DNA of 64,000 bases, taken from contig JALHRS010000017.1 in NCBI GenBank assembly GCA_022841325.1, forward strand, positions 1-64,000. Reading direction: 5' to 3'. The position numbers and the translations under genes were made by a program. Origin of the DNA: Lysobacterales bacterium. GTDB lineage: Bacteria; Pseudomonadota; Gammaproteobacteria; Xanthomonadales; SZUA-5. Below, piece after piece: positions 1 through 9,442 of the stretch. The notes beneath the pieces are model-generated. The model had not been told where the DNA came from and did no database searches. It worked only from the letters and a program-made list of their open reading frames with translations. Each line of letters starts with the position of its first letter. Positions within the stretch are counted from its first letter, which is position 1.

Positions 1-5
1 ACAGC

Positions 6-434
6 TCACTTCTTGTTCCCATCTGCAGGCAAGGGATCGGCCATCAGGCCCACACGCGGCGCACCGGCCGCCTGCAGCGCGACCATGGCCTCGTAGACCC
101 GCCCGTAGCTGACGTTGCGATCGCCACCGACCAGCACCGGCACCTTGGGGTTGTTGCGCACGAAGGCGCCGATCTTGGTGGTCAGCCCCTCGATATCGAT
201 GGCCTCGCGCTCACCCTTGATGGTGAGGAACAGGTCGCCGGCACTGTCGACGCTGACGACTACCGGATCCTCCGGCGTGTCCAGCGGATTGGCATTGGCC
301 TGCGGCAGGTCCAGCTCCACGCCCAGGTTCATCAGCGGCGCCGTGACCATGAAAATGATCAACAGCACCAACATCACGTCGATGTAGGGCACCACGTTGA
401 TGTCGGAGACGGGTTTACGGCGTTTACGGCGCAT
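6..434 (-). CDS. tolR: TolR, Tol-Pal system protein (ExbD/TolR family)
   Basis: 142-residue ExbD/TolR protein. A basic N-terminus is followed by one membrane segment (about residues 15-35) carrying the family Asp in VPYIDVMLVLL (Asp19), which takes part in proton-driven motor function with TolQ. The rest is the periplasmic domain. The complete stop codon lies at 6-8 and the ATG at 432-434. It is the last gene visible of ruvB-ybgC-tolQ-tolR; tolA, tolB and pal would be expected beyond the window edge. Unusually, it is separated from tolQ by 335 bp of repeat-bearing DNA, whereas these two genes are normally close together. Confidence 0.95.
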   Translation of the reverse strand: MRRKRRKPVSDINVVPYIDVMLVLLIIFMVTAPLMNLGVELDLPQANANPLDTPEDPVVVSVDSAGDLFLTIKGEREAIDIEGLTTKIGAFVRNNPKVPVLVGGDRNVSYGRVYEAMVALQAAGAPRVGLMADPLPADGNKK

Positions 435-769
435 GGCTTGGGGGCTGGAAAATGGGAAAGGGAAAAAGGAAAAAGGGAGAGCGAGCGCAACATCGCGCGG
501 TCAACACCTGCGGGCTACACCTCGCAGCGGTTGTCGATTGAATTCCATTCGCACATCTTCAACGAACTTCTCATGCAAGTGGGGTTGGCAGCCACCGGGC
601 GCCAGGCACTCTGTTCAGCATTCCAAGCGGGGCATGATTCCTGCGGAACACATGGAATGCTTCGTCGCTGCGCTCCTCGCAATGACGCGGCAGGGAGTGT
701 GGATGCGGAGGTGCTGAATCGGCGCTCTTCCCTTTTCCATTTTCCCTTTCCCATTTTCCCGCTCCCCGC
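435..769. repeat. Intergenic heptamer inverted-array element between tolQ and tolR
   Basis: This 335-bp gap has no convincing gene. Left array at 447-488 reads in exact 7-bp steps: GGAAAAT, GGGAAAG, GGAAAAA, GGAAAAA, GGGAGAG, CGAGCGC. A near-identical array on the opposite strand occupies 725-771 and reaches the tolQ stop codon. Between the arms, 651-693 holds one copy of the CATTGCGAGG dispersed repeat. As RNA the arms could pair into a stem of about 45 bp. Confidence 0.8.
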
Positions 770-1456
770 TCAGTTGTCCTCCGCATGCGCCTGACGCTGG
801 AGGATGCTGCTGAATTCCTCCTGAAAGGTGTCATAACGGACTTCGATGCGTTCGACGGCATTGGAGAAGCGGTTGTAGAAGATCACCGCCGGAATGGCGG
901 CGAACAGGCCCATGGCGGTGGCGATCAGGGCTTCGGAGATGCCGGGCGCGACCATGGCGATGGTGGCTTCCTTGACGGCAGCGAGGCCGTGGAAGGCGAC
1001 CATGATGCCCCAGACCGTGCCGAACAGACCCACATAGGGGCTGATCGAACCGACCGTGGCCAGGTTGTTGAGATGTTGTTCCAGCCGGTCCACTTCGCGC
1101 GAGAGCGCCACGCGCATGGCGCGCTGGCTGCCCTCGATCAGCGTGCGGCTGTCGATCTGACGGCGTTGACGCAGGCGCGCGAACTCGCGGAATCCGGCCT
1201 CGAACACGCCCTCCAGACCCACCGCCGGCTTGCCGCGGTTGCTGACCTCGCGGTACAGCTGGGCCAGATCGGCGCCGGACCAGAAGCGCTCCTCGAATTC
1301 ATCGGCCGTGCGCGTGGCCATGCTGATCACCGCGCGCTTGCGGAAGATCATCCACCAGGACCAGATCGAGGCCGCGATCAGCAGCACCATGACGAGTTGC
1401 ACCGGCAAGCTCGCACCCAGAATCAGTTCCAACAAGTTCAACTCACCACTGTTCAC
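770..1456 (-). CDS. tolQ: TolQ, Tol-Pal system proton channel (MotA/TolQ/ExbB family)
   Basis: 228-residue inner-membrane protein with the three-segment MotA/TolQ/ExbB layout: N-terminal segment about residues 15-38, a long cytoplasmic loop, and two C-terminal segments around the VGLFGTVWGIM and AIPAVIFYNRF regions. It forms the ion channel that energises TolA through TolR. The start is GTG at 1456 and overlaps the ybgC stop by 4 bp (GTGA), which indicates translational coupling. Length and order match the family. Its stop codon touches the right arm of the heptamer repeat element. Confidence 0.95.
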   Translation of the reverse strand: MNSGELNLLELILGASLPVQLVMVLLIAASIWSWWMIFRKRAVISMATRTADEFEERFWSGADLAQLYREVSNRGKPAVGLEGVFEAGFREFARLRQRRQIDSRTLIEGSQRAMRVALSREVDRLEQHLNNLATVGSISPYVGLFGTVWGIMVAFHGLAAVKEATIAMVAPGISEALIATAMGLFAAIPAVIFYNRFSNAVERIEVRYDTFQEEFSSILQRQAHAEDN

Positions 1457-1869
1457 CGCTGAATCTCCGTCAATACTTGGGCCGGTATGGGGATGGGTCT
1501 GAAGGTCTCGGCGTCGAGACAGGCAATTTCAACTTCGGCGCGGCACAACTCGGTGCCGTCACGTTCATGGGAAATGACCTGGGTCATCGTGAAGCTGGCT
1601 CGTCGGCACACGCCCATCGTGGCGCTGATGCGCAGGGCGTCATCCAGACGAGCCGGTTTCAGGAACTGTATCTGCATTGAGTAGACTGCAAACACCATTT
1701 GTGTCCCCAGCATCAATGCACGCTGTTCGAAACCCTTCGCCCGTAACCATTCAGTGCGGGCGCGCTCCAGAAATTTCAGGTAATTGGCGTGATAGACCAC
1801 GCCGCCGCCATCGGTGTCTTCCCAGTAGACGCGGGCCGGCCAGCTGAATTCAGCAGCGCTCTTGCTCAC
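1453..1869 (-). CDS. ybgC: YbgC, Tol-Pal-associated acyl-CoA thioesterase
   Basis: 138-residue hotdog-fold thioesterase. The N-terminal motif YWEDTDGGGVVYHANY contains the catalytic Asp (around residue 18) and His27 typical of the 4-hydroxybenzoyl-CoA thioesterase/YbgC group. The start is GTG at 1869, placed directly after the ruvB stop, with GAGGA about 7 nt upstream. The gene lies between ruvB and tolQ, the usual position for ybgC in Tol-Pal operons of gammaproteobacteria. It probably acts on short-chain acyl-CoA or acyl carrier protein-linked substrates at the membrane. Confidence 0.93.
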   Translation of the reverse strand: MSKSAAEFSWPARVYWEDTDGGGVVYHANYLKFLERARTEWLRAKGFEQRALMLGTQMVFAVYSMQIQFLKPARLDDALRISATMGVCRRASFTMTQVISHERDGTELCRAEVEIACLDAETFRPIPIPAQVLTEIQR

Positions 1870-2913
1870 TCAGGAATCCTCGAACAGATCGGGGGTGGGC
1901 TCGGGTCGACGCGGCGGCTTCAGCCCCAGATGCAGATAGGCCTTGCGGGTGACCACGCGACCGCGCGCCGTGCGCATCAGAAAACCCTGCTGGATCAGAT
2001 AGGGCTCGACCACGTCCTCGATGGTGCCGCGCTCTTCGCTCAACGCCGCCGCCATGCTGTCCACGCCCACCGGGCCGCCCTCGAAGTGCTCGATCATCAG
2101 CCCCAGCAGGCGCCGGTCGAGGGCGTCAAAGCCCTCGTGATCGACATCCAGCATTTCCATGGCGCCAGACGCCGCTTTCAGGGTGATCACGCCCTCGCCC
2201 TTGATCTCGGCGAAGTCGCGGGCACGCCGCAGCAGCCGATTGGCAATGCGCGGGGTGCCGCGCGAACGCCGGGCGATCTCCAGCGCCCCATCGGCATCGC
2301 ACTGGATGCCGAGGATGCCGGCCGAGCGGGTGACGATGCGGGTCAGCTCCTCGACCGTATAGAACTCCAGGCGCTGGACGATGCCGAAGCGATCGCGCAG
2401 GGGCGCGGTCAGCAGTCCGGCGCGGGTGGTGGCGCCGATCAGCGTGAACGGCGGCAGATCCAGCTTGATCGAACGTGCCGCCGGACCGTCGCCGATCATG
2501 ATGTCGATCTGGAAGTCTTCCATCGCCGGATACAGCACTTCCTCGACCACCGGCGAGAGCCGATGAATCTCGTCGACGAAGAGCACATCGCGCGGCTGCA
2601 GATTGGTCAGCAGCGCCGCCAGATCACCGGCCCGCTCCAGCACCGGCCCCGAGGTCTGGCGCAGATTGACGCCGAGTTCGTTGGCGATGACATTCGCCAG
2701 CGTGGTCTTGCCCAGACCCGGCGGGCCAAAGATCAGCACATGGTCCAGCGCCTCGCTGCGCCGGCGCGTGGCTTCGATGTAGATTTCCATCTGCGCACGC
2801 ACGGCCTTCTGGCCCAGGTATTCCGACAGCTTGCGCGGGCGGATGCTGGCCTCGATGAGGTCTTCCTCGCGGCTGGCTACCGGAGAGACAATGCGCGGGT
2901 CGTTCGAACTCAT
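1870..2913 (-). CDS. ruvB: RuvB, Holliday junction branch-migration ATPase
   Basis: 347-residue AAA+ helicase. Walker [13 protein letters not shown], Walker B FVDEIHRL, the sensor stretch GATTRAGLL and the C-terminal winged-helix region are all present. With RuvA it drives branch migration of Holliday junctions in recombinational repair. The reading frame extends 40 codons upstream to 3033, but that extension lies in repeat-like DNA and does not resemble RuvB, so I chose the ATG at 2913 (MSSNDPRIV). ruvC and ruvA, usually just upstream, are absent; a divergent arginase gene is there instead. Confidence 0.95.
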   Translation of the reverse strand: MSSNDPRIVSPVASREEDLIEASIRPRKLSEYLGQKAVRAQMEIYIEATRRRSEALDHVLIFGPPGLGKTTLANVIANELGVNLRQTSGPVLERAGDLAALLTNLQPRDVLFVDEIHRLSPVVEEVLYPAMEDFQIDIMIGDGPAARSIKLDLPPFTLIGATTRAGLLTAPLRDRFGIVQRLEFYTVEELTRIVTRSAGILGIQCDADGALEIARRSRGTPRIANRLLRRARDFAEIKGEGVITLKAASGAMEMLDVDHEGFDALDRRLLGLMIEHFEGGPVGVDSMAAALSEERGTIEDVVEPYLIQQGFLMRTARGRVVTRKAYLHLGLKPPRRPEPTPDLFEDS

Positions 2914-2939
2914 GGTCATCCGTGATGCATACGGCTCGG

Positions 2940-3005
2940 TGGCGAGGAAGAACGGGACGCGAAGAACGCGACGGAAAAGCTGAAAGGACGTGAAGAACGG
3001 GGCGG
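2940..3005. repeat. Degenerate AAGAACG repeat upstream of ruvB
   Basis: Irregular purine-rich direct repeats (GAAGAACGGGACGCG, GAAGAACGCGACGG, GAAGAACGGGG) lie between the divergent ruvB and arginase genes. On the other strand they read TTCGCGTCC-type, as in 52821-52833 and 24937-24957. No gene is supported here; any ruvB promoter must sit in or next to this repeat. Confidence 0.5.
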
Positions 3006-3103
3006 ATTCTGAACGAGCAGAGCCCACAAGCAAAGGAGCGCTTGCCGCACGGTTCTACCTGCGTTTAGGCTGCGCGCCTATTCTGCATATCGAGTGAATA
3101 CTA

Positions 3104-4027
3104 ATGACACCTCATCCGATCACGCTGATTGGTGCCCCTACCGACGTCGGCGCCGCTGACCGTGGCGCCTCGATGGGCCCGGAAGCGCTGCGCGTCGCCG
3201 GTTTGCGCGAAGCGCTGATGGCACGCGGCTTTGATGTCGACGACCGCGGCAATCTGGTCGGACCGATCAACCCGATGCAGCCGCCAGACGAGGGTTACCG
3301 GCATCTGGCTGAAGTGACCACCTGGAACAAGCGGGTGTTCGAGGCCGTCAGCGCGGCGCTGGATGAGGGTCGATTGCCGATCATGCTCGGTGGCGATCAT
3401 TGCCTGGCCATCGGTTCCATCGGTGCGGTCTCGGCACACTGCCGGCGCGTCGGCAAGAAACTGCGGGTGCTGTGGCTGGATGCCCATGCCGACTTCAACA
3501 CCTGTGAGATCACCCCCTCGGGCAATATCCATGGCATGCCGGTGGCCTGCCTGTTCGGCATCGGGCCCAAGGCGCTGGTCGAGCTGGCCGGGTTCTCGCC
3601 AGCGTTGAACCGCGACCAGATCCACCAGATCGGCATCCGCAGTGTCGATACCGGCGAGCGCCGCCTGGTGCACGAACAGCAGATGTCGATCTTCGACATG
3701 CGCTACATCGACGAACACGGCTTGCGCAAGGTCATGCAGGAGGCGCTGGCGGACCTTGATCACCACACCCACCTGCACGTCAGTTTCGATGTCGATTTCC
3801 TGGATCCGGAGATCGCACCGGGCGTCGGCACCACGGTGCCGGGCGGACCGAACTATCGCGAAGCGCAGCTGGTCATGGAAATGATCGCCGACACCGGCCT
3901 GCTGGGATCACTGGACGTGGTCGAACTGAATCCGGCCTTCGACGATCACAACCGCACGGCTACGCTGGCAGTCGACCTGATCGAAAGCCTGTTCGGAAAA
4001 TCGACCCTGATGCGCCGCGAGCGCTGA
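3104..4027 (+). CDS. Arginase (ureohydrolase family)
   Basis: 307-residue Mn-dependent ureohydrolase. Metal-binding motifs are present in order: GGDHC (His99), LDAHADFNT (Asp126, His128, Asp130) and SFDVDFLDP (Asp229, Asp231). The opening IGAPTDVGAADRGASMGP and the loop after the DAHAD motif fit true arginases of the Bacillus type (about 300 residues), so L-arginine to L-ornithine plus urea is the likely reaction. Agmatinase or formimidoylglutamase activity is less likely but not excluded by sequence alone. It stands alone, with no other arginine catabolic gene beside it, and is divergent from ruvB. Confidence 0.9.
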   Translation: MTPHPITLIGAPTDVGAADRGASMGPEALRVAGLREALMARGFDVDDRGNLVGPINPMQPPDEGYRHLAEVTTWNKRVFEAVSAALDEGRLPIMLGGDHCLAIGSIGAVSAHCRRVGKKLRVLWLDAHADFNTCEITPSGNIHGMPVACLFGIGPKALVELAGFSPALNRDQIHQIGIRSVDTGERRLVHEQQMSIFDMRYIDEHGLRKVMQEALADLDHHTHLHVSFDVDFLDPEIAPGVGTTVPGGPNYREAQLVMEMIADTGLLGSLDVVELNPAFDDHNRTATLAVDLIESLFGKSTLMRRER

Positions 4028-4176
4028 GCGCTACCCAAGCCAATCCGGCCCGGCGCCTCCCGGCGTCGACCGGTGCTCCGGATTCTGGTTGGCCTGCACC
4101 TCGATGCCGTTGCAATGCGGCGACGCTCGTGCGAGCGTTCAGCCCCAGGGGGCAACACCAATGAAGACGAATCTGG

Positions 4177-7100
4177 ATGCGCGAATTCGAACGCACGCAG
4201 GTGCCGTTCCGCCATGGCTTGCAGGCACGGGTGCTGATCGGCGTGCTGCTCGGTCTGGCGATGATGCTGGCTGCCGTTCTGCTGGTGTTCTACGGTCGCG
4301 GCTACGATCTGCTGCTGGCGCGGGAGCAGGCACTGGCCAGCAGCGCTACCCAGCGGCTGGCGGCGGAAGTGGGGCAACAGCTGGCACTGGCCGAGGGTCT
4401 GGCGGCCACGCTGGCCAATCTGGGTGAATTGCTGCCACGCGATCCGGCCCTGTGGCGACGCCTGCTGCCGCACTTGCTGGATCTGGAGGACCGCGCCGAT
4501 CTGATTGCCGGCGGTGGCATCTGGCCAGAGCCTGGCGAGTTCGAATCAGGCACCGAGCGGCGCAGCTTCTTCTGGGGTCGCGATGCCGCCGGCAAGCTGC
4601 GCTATTTCGACGACTACAACGCTCCGGGTGGTCCCGGCTACCATCAGGAAGAATGGTATGTGCCGGCCCGCCATCAGAGCGAAGCACACTGCTACTGGTC
4701 GCGCTCCTACCAGGATCCGTACACCAGCGAAGCGATGGTGACCTGCGCCGTGCCGATGCGTCGCGGCACCCGCTTCATCGGCGTCAGCACTGTCGATCTG
4801 CGCCTGTCCGGCCTGCAGCGCTTTCTGCTCGAACGCGGCCAGGCGCTCAACGGTTACGCCTTTGCACTCGACCGCAACGAGGTCTTCATCACCCGACCTC
4901 CGGAGCCCGCCGAACTGGCCACCGCTGGCCACGCCCCGACCGTCGCCGTCGAAGGACTGATCCGCCAGTATCCGCTGTTCAGCGAACTGGCGGCCTATCT
5001 GCGCCTTGGCACGCAGATCAAGCCTGACCCGGAACTGTCGGCGCTGGCCCGGGAGATGGCTGCGGCCAGCGACAACATTGATGATGCCGAGGCGCTGCGC
5101 ATCGCCGATCAGCTTCGCGATGATGGCAGCAGCGGGCTGGCCGTGCGCCAGACCACGCTGGATCAGGATGCCTTTCTGGGCGAGCCGGTCCTGGTGACCA
5201 GCCTGCGCTTTCCCAACGCCCACTGGCAGCTGGTCGTGGTGCAGCCGGCCAGACTGGTGCGCGATGCCGTGCTGAATTTCATGCGCCAGCTGGCCTGGAC
5301 CATGTCGCTGGCCATCATCGCGGTGATGGCGGTGGCCGGCTGGTTGGTGCGGCGCTATCTGGTGATGCCGATCCGGCGCATGGTCGCGCAGCTGGCCGCC
5401 GCCGAACAGGCCGCGAGTCCGGGACGGATCGATGTCTCCAGCCGCGACGAACTCGGCCTGCTCGCTCACAAGTTCAATGCCTATGCCGAGCAACTGCAGA
5501 CCAGCAGCGATCAGTTGCGGGCCTCGGCCGCCCAGTTCCGCGCCGTCACCGAACTGGCCCACGATGCCCTGATCCAGATCGATGATGACGGCCTCATCCG
5601 CAGCCTGAATCGCAGCGGCGAGCTGATGTTCGGCTGGCGCGAGGAGGATCTGCTGGGTGCGTCGCTGTCCCGGTTGATGCCCTGGGATCCACGCGTGGAT
5701 GGCGACAACGCCGGCCGGATCGAGCGCCGTGCCACCAGCCGCGCCGCGACCCGGGTCCAGGAATTCGGCGCCGAACGCCGCGACGGCAGCTTTTTCCCGG
5801 CCGAAGTCTCGGTCAGCTACTGGCGCGGCCCCAGCGGTGGCATCTACAACATCCAGGTGCGCGACGTCACCGAGCGCAAGCGCTCGGAAGAACAGATCCG
5901 GATGCTGGCCACGCATGACACGCTCACCGGCCTGCCCAATCGCACCCTGTTCAATGACCGGCTGGAACAGGCGGTCGAGCAGAGCCTGCGCAACGGCACG
6001 CTGATGGCGGTGCTGTTCCTCGATCTTGACCACTTCAAGCTGGCCAACGACAGTCTCGGCCACGCGGTCGGCGACGCCGTGCTGTCCGCCGTCGCCGAAC
6101 GCCTGCGCAAGCGCCTGGTCCCGGGTGCCAGCCTGGCGCGTCTGGGTGGTGACGAGTTCGCCATGCTGTTGCCGCAGATCGCCGACGTCAGCGTCGCCGC
6201 GCGCATGGCCAACACCCTGATCACGGCGCTGGCCGAGGCCTTCGACATTGGCGGTCACCGCGTGCAGGTCGGTGTCAGCGTCGGCATCACCCTGTGCCCC
6301 AATGATGATCAGAACGCCGATCAGTTGCTGCGCAAGGCGGATCTGGCGATGTATCACGCCAAGGCGGAAGGTCGAAACACCTACCGGTTCTACACCGAAC
6401 GCCTGCATCACGAACTGATGGAGCGCCGCGCGTTGCTGGACGATCTGGGCAACGCGATCAGCGGCAACCAGTTCGTCCTCCACTACCAGCCGGTGGTGTC
6501 TGCGAGCACTGGTGCCCTGCACGGCATCGAGGCCCTGATCCGCTGGCAGCACCCGCAGCGCGGTCTGCTGGCACCTGATCTGTTCATCCCGCTGTGCGAG
6601 AGCAGCGGCCTGATCGCGTCGATGGGTCAGTGGGTGATCGAGCGCGCCCTAGCCGATCTGGCAGCCTGGGATGCCGCCGGCCTGCCTTCAGTGCGACTGG
6701 CACTGAATCTGTCGCTGGCGCAGTTCCACGACCCGGAACTGGTCAAGGTCGTGAGCTCAGCGCTGACGCGCAACGCGCTGACGGCTGATCGCATCGAGTT
6801 CGAGCTGACCGAAACGGTGCTGATGCACGACCAGGACGAGGCTGTTGCCCTGATGCTGAGATTGCGCAGCCTGGGTGTCTGTCTGACGGTCGATGATTTC
6901 GGCACCGGCTATTCCTCGCTGGCCTATCTGAAGCGCTTTCCGGTGCAGAAGCTGAAGATCGACAAGTCCTTCGTGATCGGCGTCGCCGACGACCCCGATT
7001 CGGCAATCATCTGTCGCTCGGTCATCGGATTGGGTCACAATCTGGGCATGGAGCTGGTGGCCGAAGGGGTAGAGCGCAAGGCCGATCTGGCCTTCATCCA

Positions 7101-7227
7101 GCGCCATGGCTGTGACTGGGCTCAGGGCTTCTATTACAGCGCCGCCCTGCCGATGCCCGAACTGAGACTATGGCTGGCAGCAAGATCACCGGCAGCTGAG
7201 GTACTGAGTACCACCACCGGAGGATAG
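4177..7227 (+). CDS. Membrane-bound diguanylate cyclase/phosphodiesterase with sensor, HAMP, PAS, GGDEF and EAL domains
   Basis: 1016-residue c-di-GMP turnover protein. Order: TM1 about residues 18-40; a periplasmic double-Cache-like region to about 360; TM2 about 370-392; HAMP about 393-445; PAS about 450-570; GGDEF with intact RLGGDEF (657-661); EAL with IEALIRW (785-787), DDFGTGYSSL, LKIDKSF and a late AEGVE motif. Key residues of both catalytic domains look intact, so either or both activities are possible. No RxxD inhibitory site precedes GGDEF. An in-frame stop at 4162 makes the ATG at 4177 the first start; its ribosome site is weak. Confidence 0.9.
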   Translation: MREFERTQVPFRHGLQARVLIGVLLGLAMMLAAVLLVFYGRGYDLLLAREQALASSATQRLAAEVGQQLALAEGLAATLANLGELLPRDPALWRRLLPHLLDLEDRADLIAGGGIWPEPGEFESGTERRSFFWGRDAAGKLRYFDDYNAPGGPGYHQEEWYVPARHQSEAHCYWSRSYQDPYTSEAMVTCAVPMRRGTRFIGVSTVDLRLSGLQRFLLERGQALNGYAFALDRNEVFITRPPEPAELATAGHAPTVAVEGLIRQYPLFSELAAYLRLGTQIKPDPELSALAREMAAASDNIDDAEALRIADQLRDDGSSGLAVRQTTLDQDAFLGEPVLVTSLRFPNAHWQLVVVQPARLVRDAVLNFMRQLAWTMSLAIIAVMAVAGWLVRRYLVMPIRRMVAQLAAAEQAASPGRIDVSSRDELGLLAHKFNAYAEQLQTSSDQLRASAAQFRAVTELAHDALIQIDDDGLIRSLNRSGELMFGWREEDLLGASLSRLMPWDPRVDGDNAGRIERRATSRAATRVQEFGAERRDGSFFPAEVSVSYWRGPSGGIYNIQVRDVTERKRSEEQIRMLATHDTLTGLPNRTLFNDRLEQAVEQSLRNGTLMAVLFLDLDHFKLANDSLGHAVGDAVLSAVAERLRKRLVPGASLARLGGDEFAMLLPQIADVSVAARMANTLITALAEAFDIGGHRVQVGVSVGITLCPNDDQNADQLLRKADLAMYHAKAEGRNTYRFYTERLHHELMERRALLDDLGNAISGNQFVLHYQPVVSASTGALHGIEALIRWQHPQRGLLAPDLFIPLCESSGLIASMGQWVIERALADLAAWDAAGLPSVRLALNLSLAQFHDPELVKVVSSALTRNALTADRIEFELTETVLMHDQDEAVALMLRLRSLGVCLTVDDFGTGYSSLAYLKRFPVQKLKIDKSFVIGVADDPDSAIICRSVIGLGHNLGMELVAEGVERKADLAFIQRHGCDWAQGFYYSAALPMPELRLWLAARSPAAEVLSTTTGG

Positions 7228-7231
7228 GACC

Positions 7232-8230
7232 ATGCTTGCAGCCTATATCGAAGCCTACGGTGGACCCGAGCGCCTGCGCGTGGGGACCTTGCCCGAACCC
7301 AGCCCCGGCGCTCAGGATCTGCTGGTCGATGTCGCCGCCGCCAGCGTCAATCCCATCGATTTCAAGCTCCGCCAGGGCAAGGTCAAGTCGATGATGCGCT
7401 TCGATTTCCCGCTGATCCTGGGCAACGACCTGTCCGGCACCGTGCGCGCAACCGGCCCCGCCGTGACCCGCTTCAAGGTGGGCGACCGCATCATCGCCCG
7501 CCTCGGCAAGGCTCGCATCGGCGCCTTTGCCGAGCGCGCGCTGGTGACCGAGTCCGATGCCGCGCTGGCACCGTCGAGCATCGATCTGGCCGACGCCGCA
7601 GCCCTGCCCCTGGCCGGACTGACCGCCTGGCAGGCGCTGTTCGAACTCGGCCAGCTCAGTGCCGGGCAAACCCTGCTGGTGCATGCCGGCGCCGGCGGCG
7701 TGGGTCATCTTGCCCTGCAGCTCGGCCGCTGGAAGGGCGCACAGGTCATCGCCACGGCCAGCGAGAAGAACCGCGAGCGCTGCCTGCAACTGGGCGCCGA
7801 TCAGGTCATCGACTATCGCTCGTCGCGCTTCGAGCAGATCATGCACAGCGCCGACGTGGTGCTCGACACCCAGGGCGGCGACACCCTGCTGCGTTCGATC
7901 GCTATCACCCGGCCGGCCGGGCATGTGATCTCGATAGCCGCAATGCCCACACCGGAAGTCGCACGAGCCTGGGGTGTTGGCCCGCCTCTCACCTGGATTC
8001 TCGCCTTCCTGACCCGACCGGAGCGGGCCGCCGCCCGTGCCCGCGGCGTCAATTACCACTATCTGTTCATGCGCCCGGACGGCGCCCAGCTGGCGGAGCT
8101 GGTGAAACTGGTCGATGCCGGCCAGCTACGCCCGCAGATCGACCGGCGCTATCCGCTCAGGGAGACGGCCGAAGCCCTGGCCTACGTCGAGGCCGGGCAT
8201 GCGGCCGGCAAGGTACTGGTGCTGCCCTGA
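7232..8230 (+). CDS. NADP-dependent quinone oxidoreductase-like MDR protein
   Basis: 332-residue zinc-independent medium-chain dehydrogenase/reductase. It has the N-terminal GroES-like domain (ASVNPIDFKLRQG, LGNDLSGTV) and a Rossmann domain with the nucleotide-binding signature HAGAGGVGHLALQLG. It resembles quinone oxidoreductases that reduce quinones or alpha,beta-unsaturated carbonyls with NADPH. The natural substrate cannot be read from sequence. The ATG is preceded by a strong GGAGGA ribosome site and lies 4 bp after the GGDEF/EAL stop, so the two are probably co-transcribed, although no functional link is evident. Confidence 0.85.
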   Translation: MLAAYIEAYGGPERLRVGTLPEPSPGAQDLLVDVAAASVNPIDFKLRQGKVKSMMRFDFPLILGNDLSGTVRATGPAVTRFKVGDRIIARLGKARIGAFAERALVTESDAALAPSSIDLADAAALPLAGLTAWQALFELGQLSAGQTLLVHAGAGGVGHLALQLGRWKGAQVIATASEKNRERCLQLGADQVIDYRSSRFEQIMHSADVVLDTQGGDTLLRSIAITRPAGHVISIAAMPTPEVARAWGVGPPLTWILAFLTRPERAAARARGVNYHYLFMRPDGAQLAELVKLVDAGQLRPQIDRRYPLRETAEALAYVEAGHAAGKVLVLP

Positions 8231-8263
8231 CACGGTTGCTGCGGCAGGCTGCACCTGCGGCGA

Positions 8264-9442
8264 TCAATAGACCCGGCAGAACACCGATTTCAGATAGCGG
8301 GATTCCTGCACGTGTGCCAGCCAGGGGTGATCGGCGCCGGCGCCGCGCACCTCGAGAATCTGTACCGTGCGATTGGCGTAGAAGGCGGCGCGCCGGATCA
8401 TGTCGAGGAACTGCTCCTCGCTGACCAGACCGGTGCACGAACAGGTCAGCAGGATGCCGCCCGGCTTGACCACCGCCATCGCTGCCTTGTTCATGTCCAG
8501 ATACTTCTTCAGCGCCGGGATGACCTTCTCGCGGTCTCGGGTCATCTTGGCCGGATCCAGGATCACGGTGTCGAACTGCTCGCCATTGTTGGCAGCGTCG
8601 CGCAACCACGGAAAGATGTCGGCGTGGACAAAACGCGCGCGCACCTTGTTCAGTCGGGCGTTGTGCTTGGCCAGTTCCAGCACTTCCTCGTCCAGATCCA
8701 CGCCCACCACTTCCTCGGCACCGGCGGCAGCGGCATAGATGGCAAAGCCGCCGGAATTGCAGCACAGGTCGAGTACCCGCTTGCCGGCCGAAAAATCCCC
8801 CAGGCGTTTGCGGTTGTCGCGCTGATCGGCGAAGAAACCGGTCTTGTGCTTCTGTCCCGGTGCCACCTTGAAGCGCAGACCATGCTCGGTGATCGTGGTC
8901 GGCGGCGGTGGTGCCGGCACCGAGCAGTCGAAACTCTCCTGCTTGGCGACGTGCTCTTCGGCGAACCAGTAGAACTGATGGTCGCCGAAATGCTCGGCCA
9001 GCGCGCGGCGGATGACATCGCGCAGGCGCCACATGCCGGCCGAGAAATACTCGATTACCAGCGTGTCGGCAAAACGATCGACCACCAGCCCGCTCAGATC
9101 ATCGCCCTCGGAGTGGATGACCCGATAGGCATCGGTGACTTCCTCCAGCTTGAGCACCTCACGCCGCAATTCCAGCGCGCGGGCAATGCGGTAGCGGAAG
9201 AAATCGGCATCGACGACCAGCTCGCGCTGCTCGGTGAGCACCCGCAGCGCAATGCGCGAATGGCCGTTGTAGAAACCGCGACCCACCCATTCCCCGGTGC
9301 GATCCTCGATATCGACCACGCTGCCGGGGCGCGGTTTCGGGTCCGGCTTCTCGACCATCTTCTGGAAGATCCAGGGATGGTTCGAACGGCGCTCGGTCTT
9401 GAGCCGCACCAGCGGCAAGGCTTCGGTCGGGGTCTTGGTCAT
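8264..9442 (-). CDS. rlmI: RlmI-type 23S rRNA (cytosine-5) methyltransferase
   Basis: 392-residue class I SAM-dependent methyltransferase with an N-terminal PUA domain (about residues 1-85, KTERRSNHPWIFQ), a central EEHVAKQES region and a SAM fold (VLDLCCNSGGFAIYAA). The catalytic stretch is VILDPAKM where the family usually has DPPxF, followed by LLTCSCTG with the nucleophilic Cys. Probable target is C1962 of 23S rRNA, or a close RlmI-family position. The start ATG overlaps the upstream histidine kinase stop by 4 bp (ATGA), so the two genes are translationally coupled. Confidence 0.88.
   Translation of the reverse strand: MTKTPTEALPLVRLKTERRSNHPWIFQKMVEKPDPKPRPGSVVDIEDRTGEWVGRGFYNGHSRIALRVLTEQRELVVDADFFRYRIARALELRREVLKLEEVTDAYRVIHSEGDDLSGLVVDRFADTLVIEYFSAGMWRLRDVIRRALAEHFGDHQFYWFAEEHVAKQESFDCSVPAPPPPTTITEHGLRFKVAPGQKHKTGFFADQRDNRKRLGDFSAGKRVLDLCCNSGGFAIYAAAAGAEEVVGVDLDEEVLELAKHNARLNKVRARFVHADIFPWLRDAANNGEQFDTVILDPAKMTRDREKVIPALKKYLDMNKAAMAVVKPGGILLTCSCTGLVSEEQFLDMIRRAAFYANRTVQILEVRGAGADHPWLAHVQESRYLKSVFCRVY

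Noticed and set aside
4546..6552. Long minus-strand ORF opposite the GGDEF/EAL gene
   Set aside because: Shadow frame of a high-GC gene; the plus strand has intact GGDEF and EAL motifs and no ribosome site supports the minus strand.
8264..9442. Broken RlmI because of DPAKM in place of DPPxF
   Set aside because: The rest of the protein, including PUA domain and SCSC-like nucleophile motif, is intact, so this is more likely a family variation.
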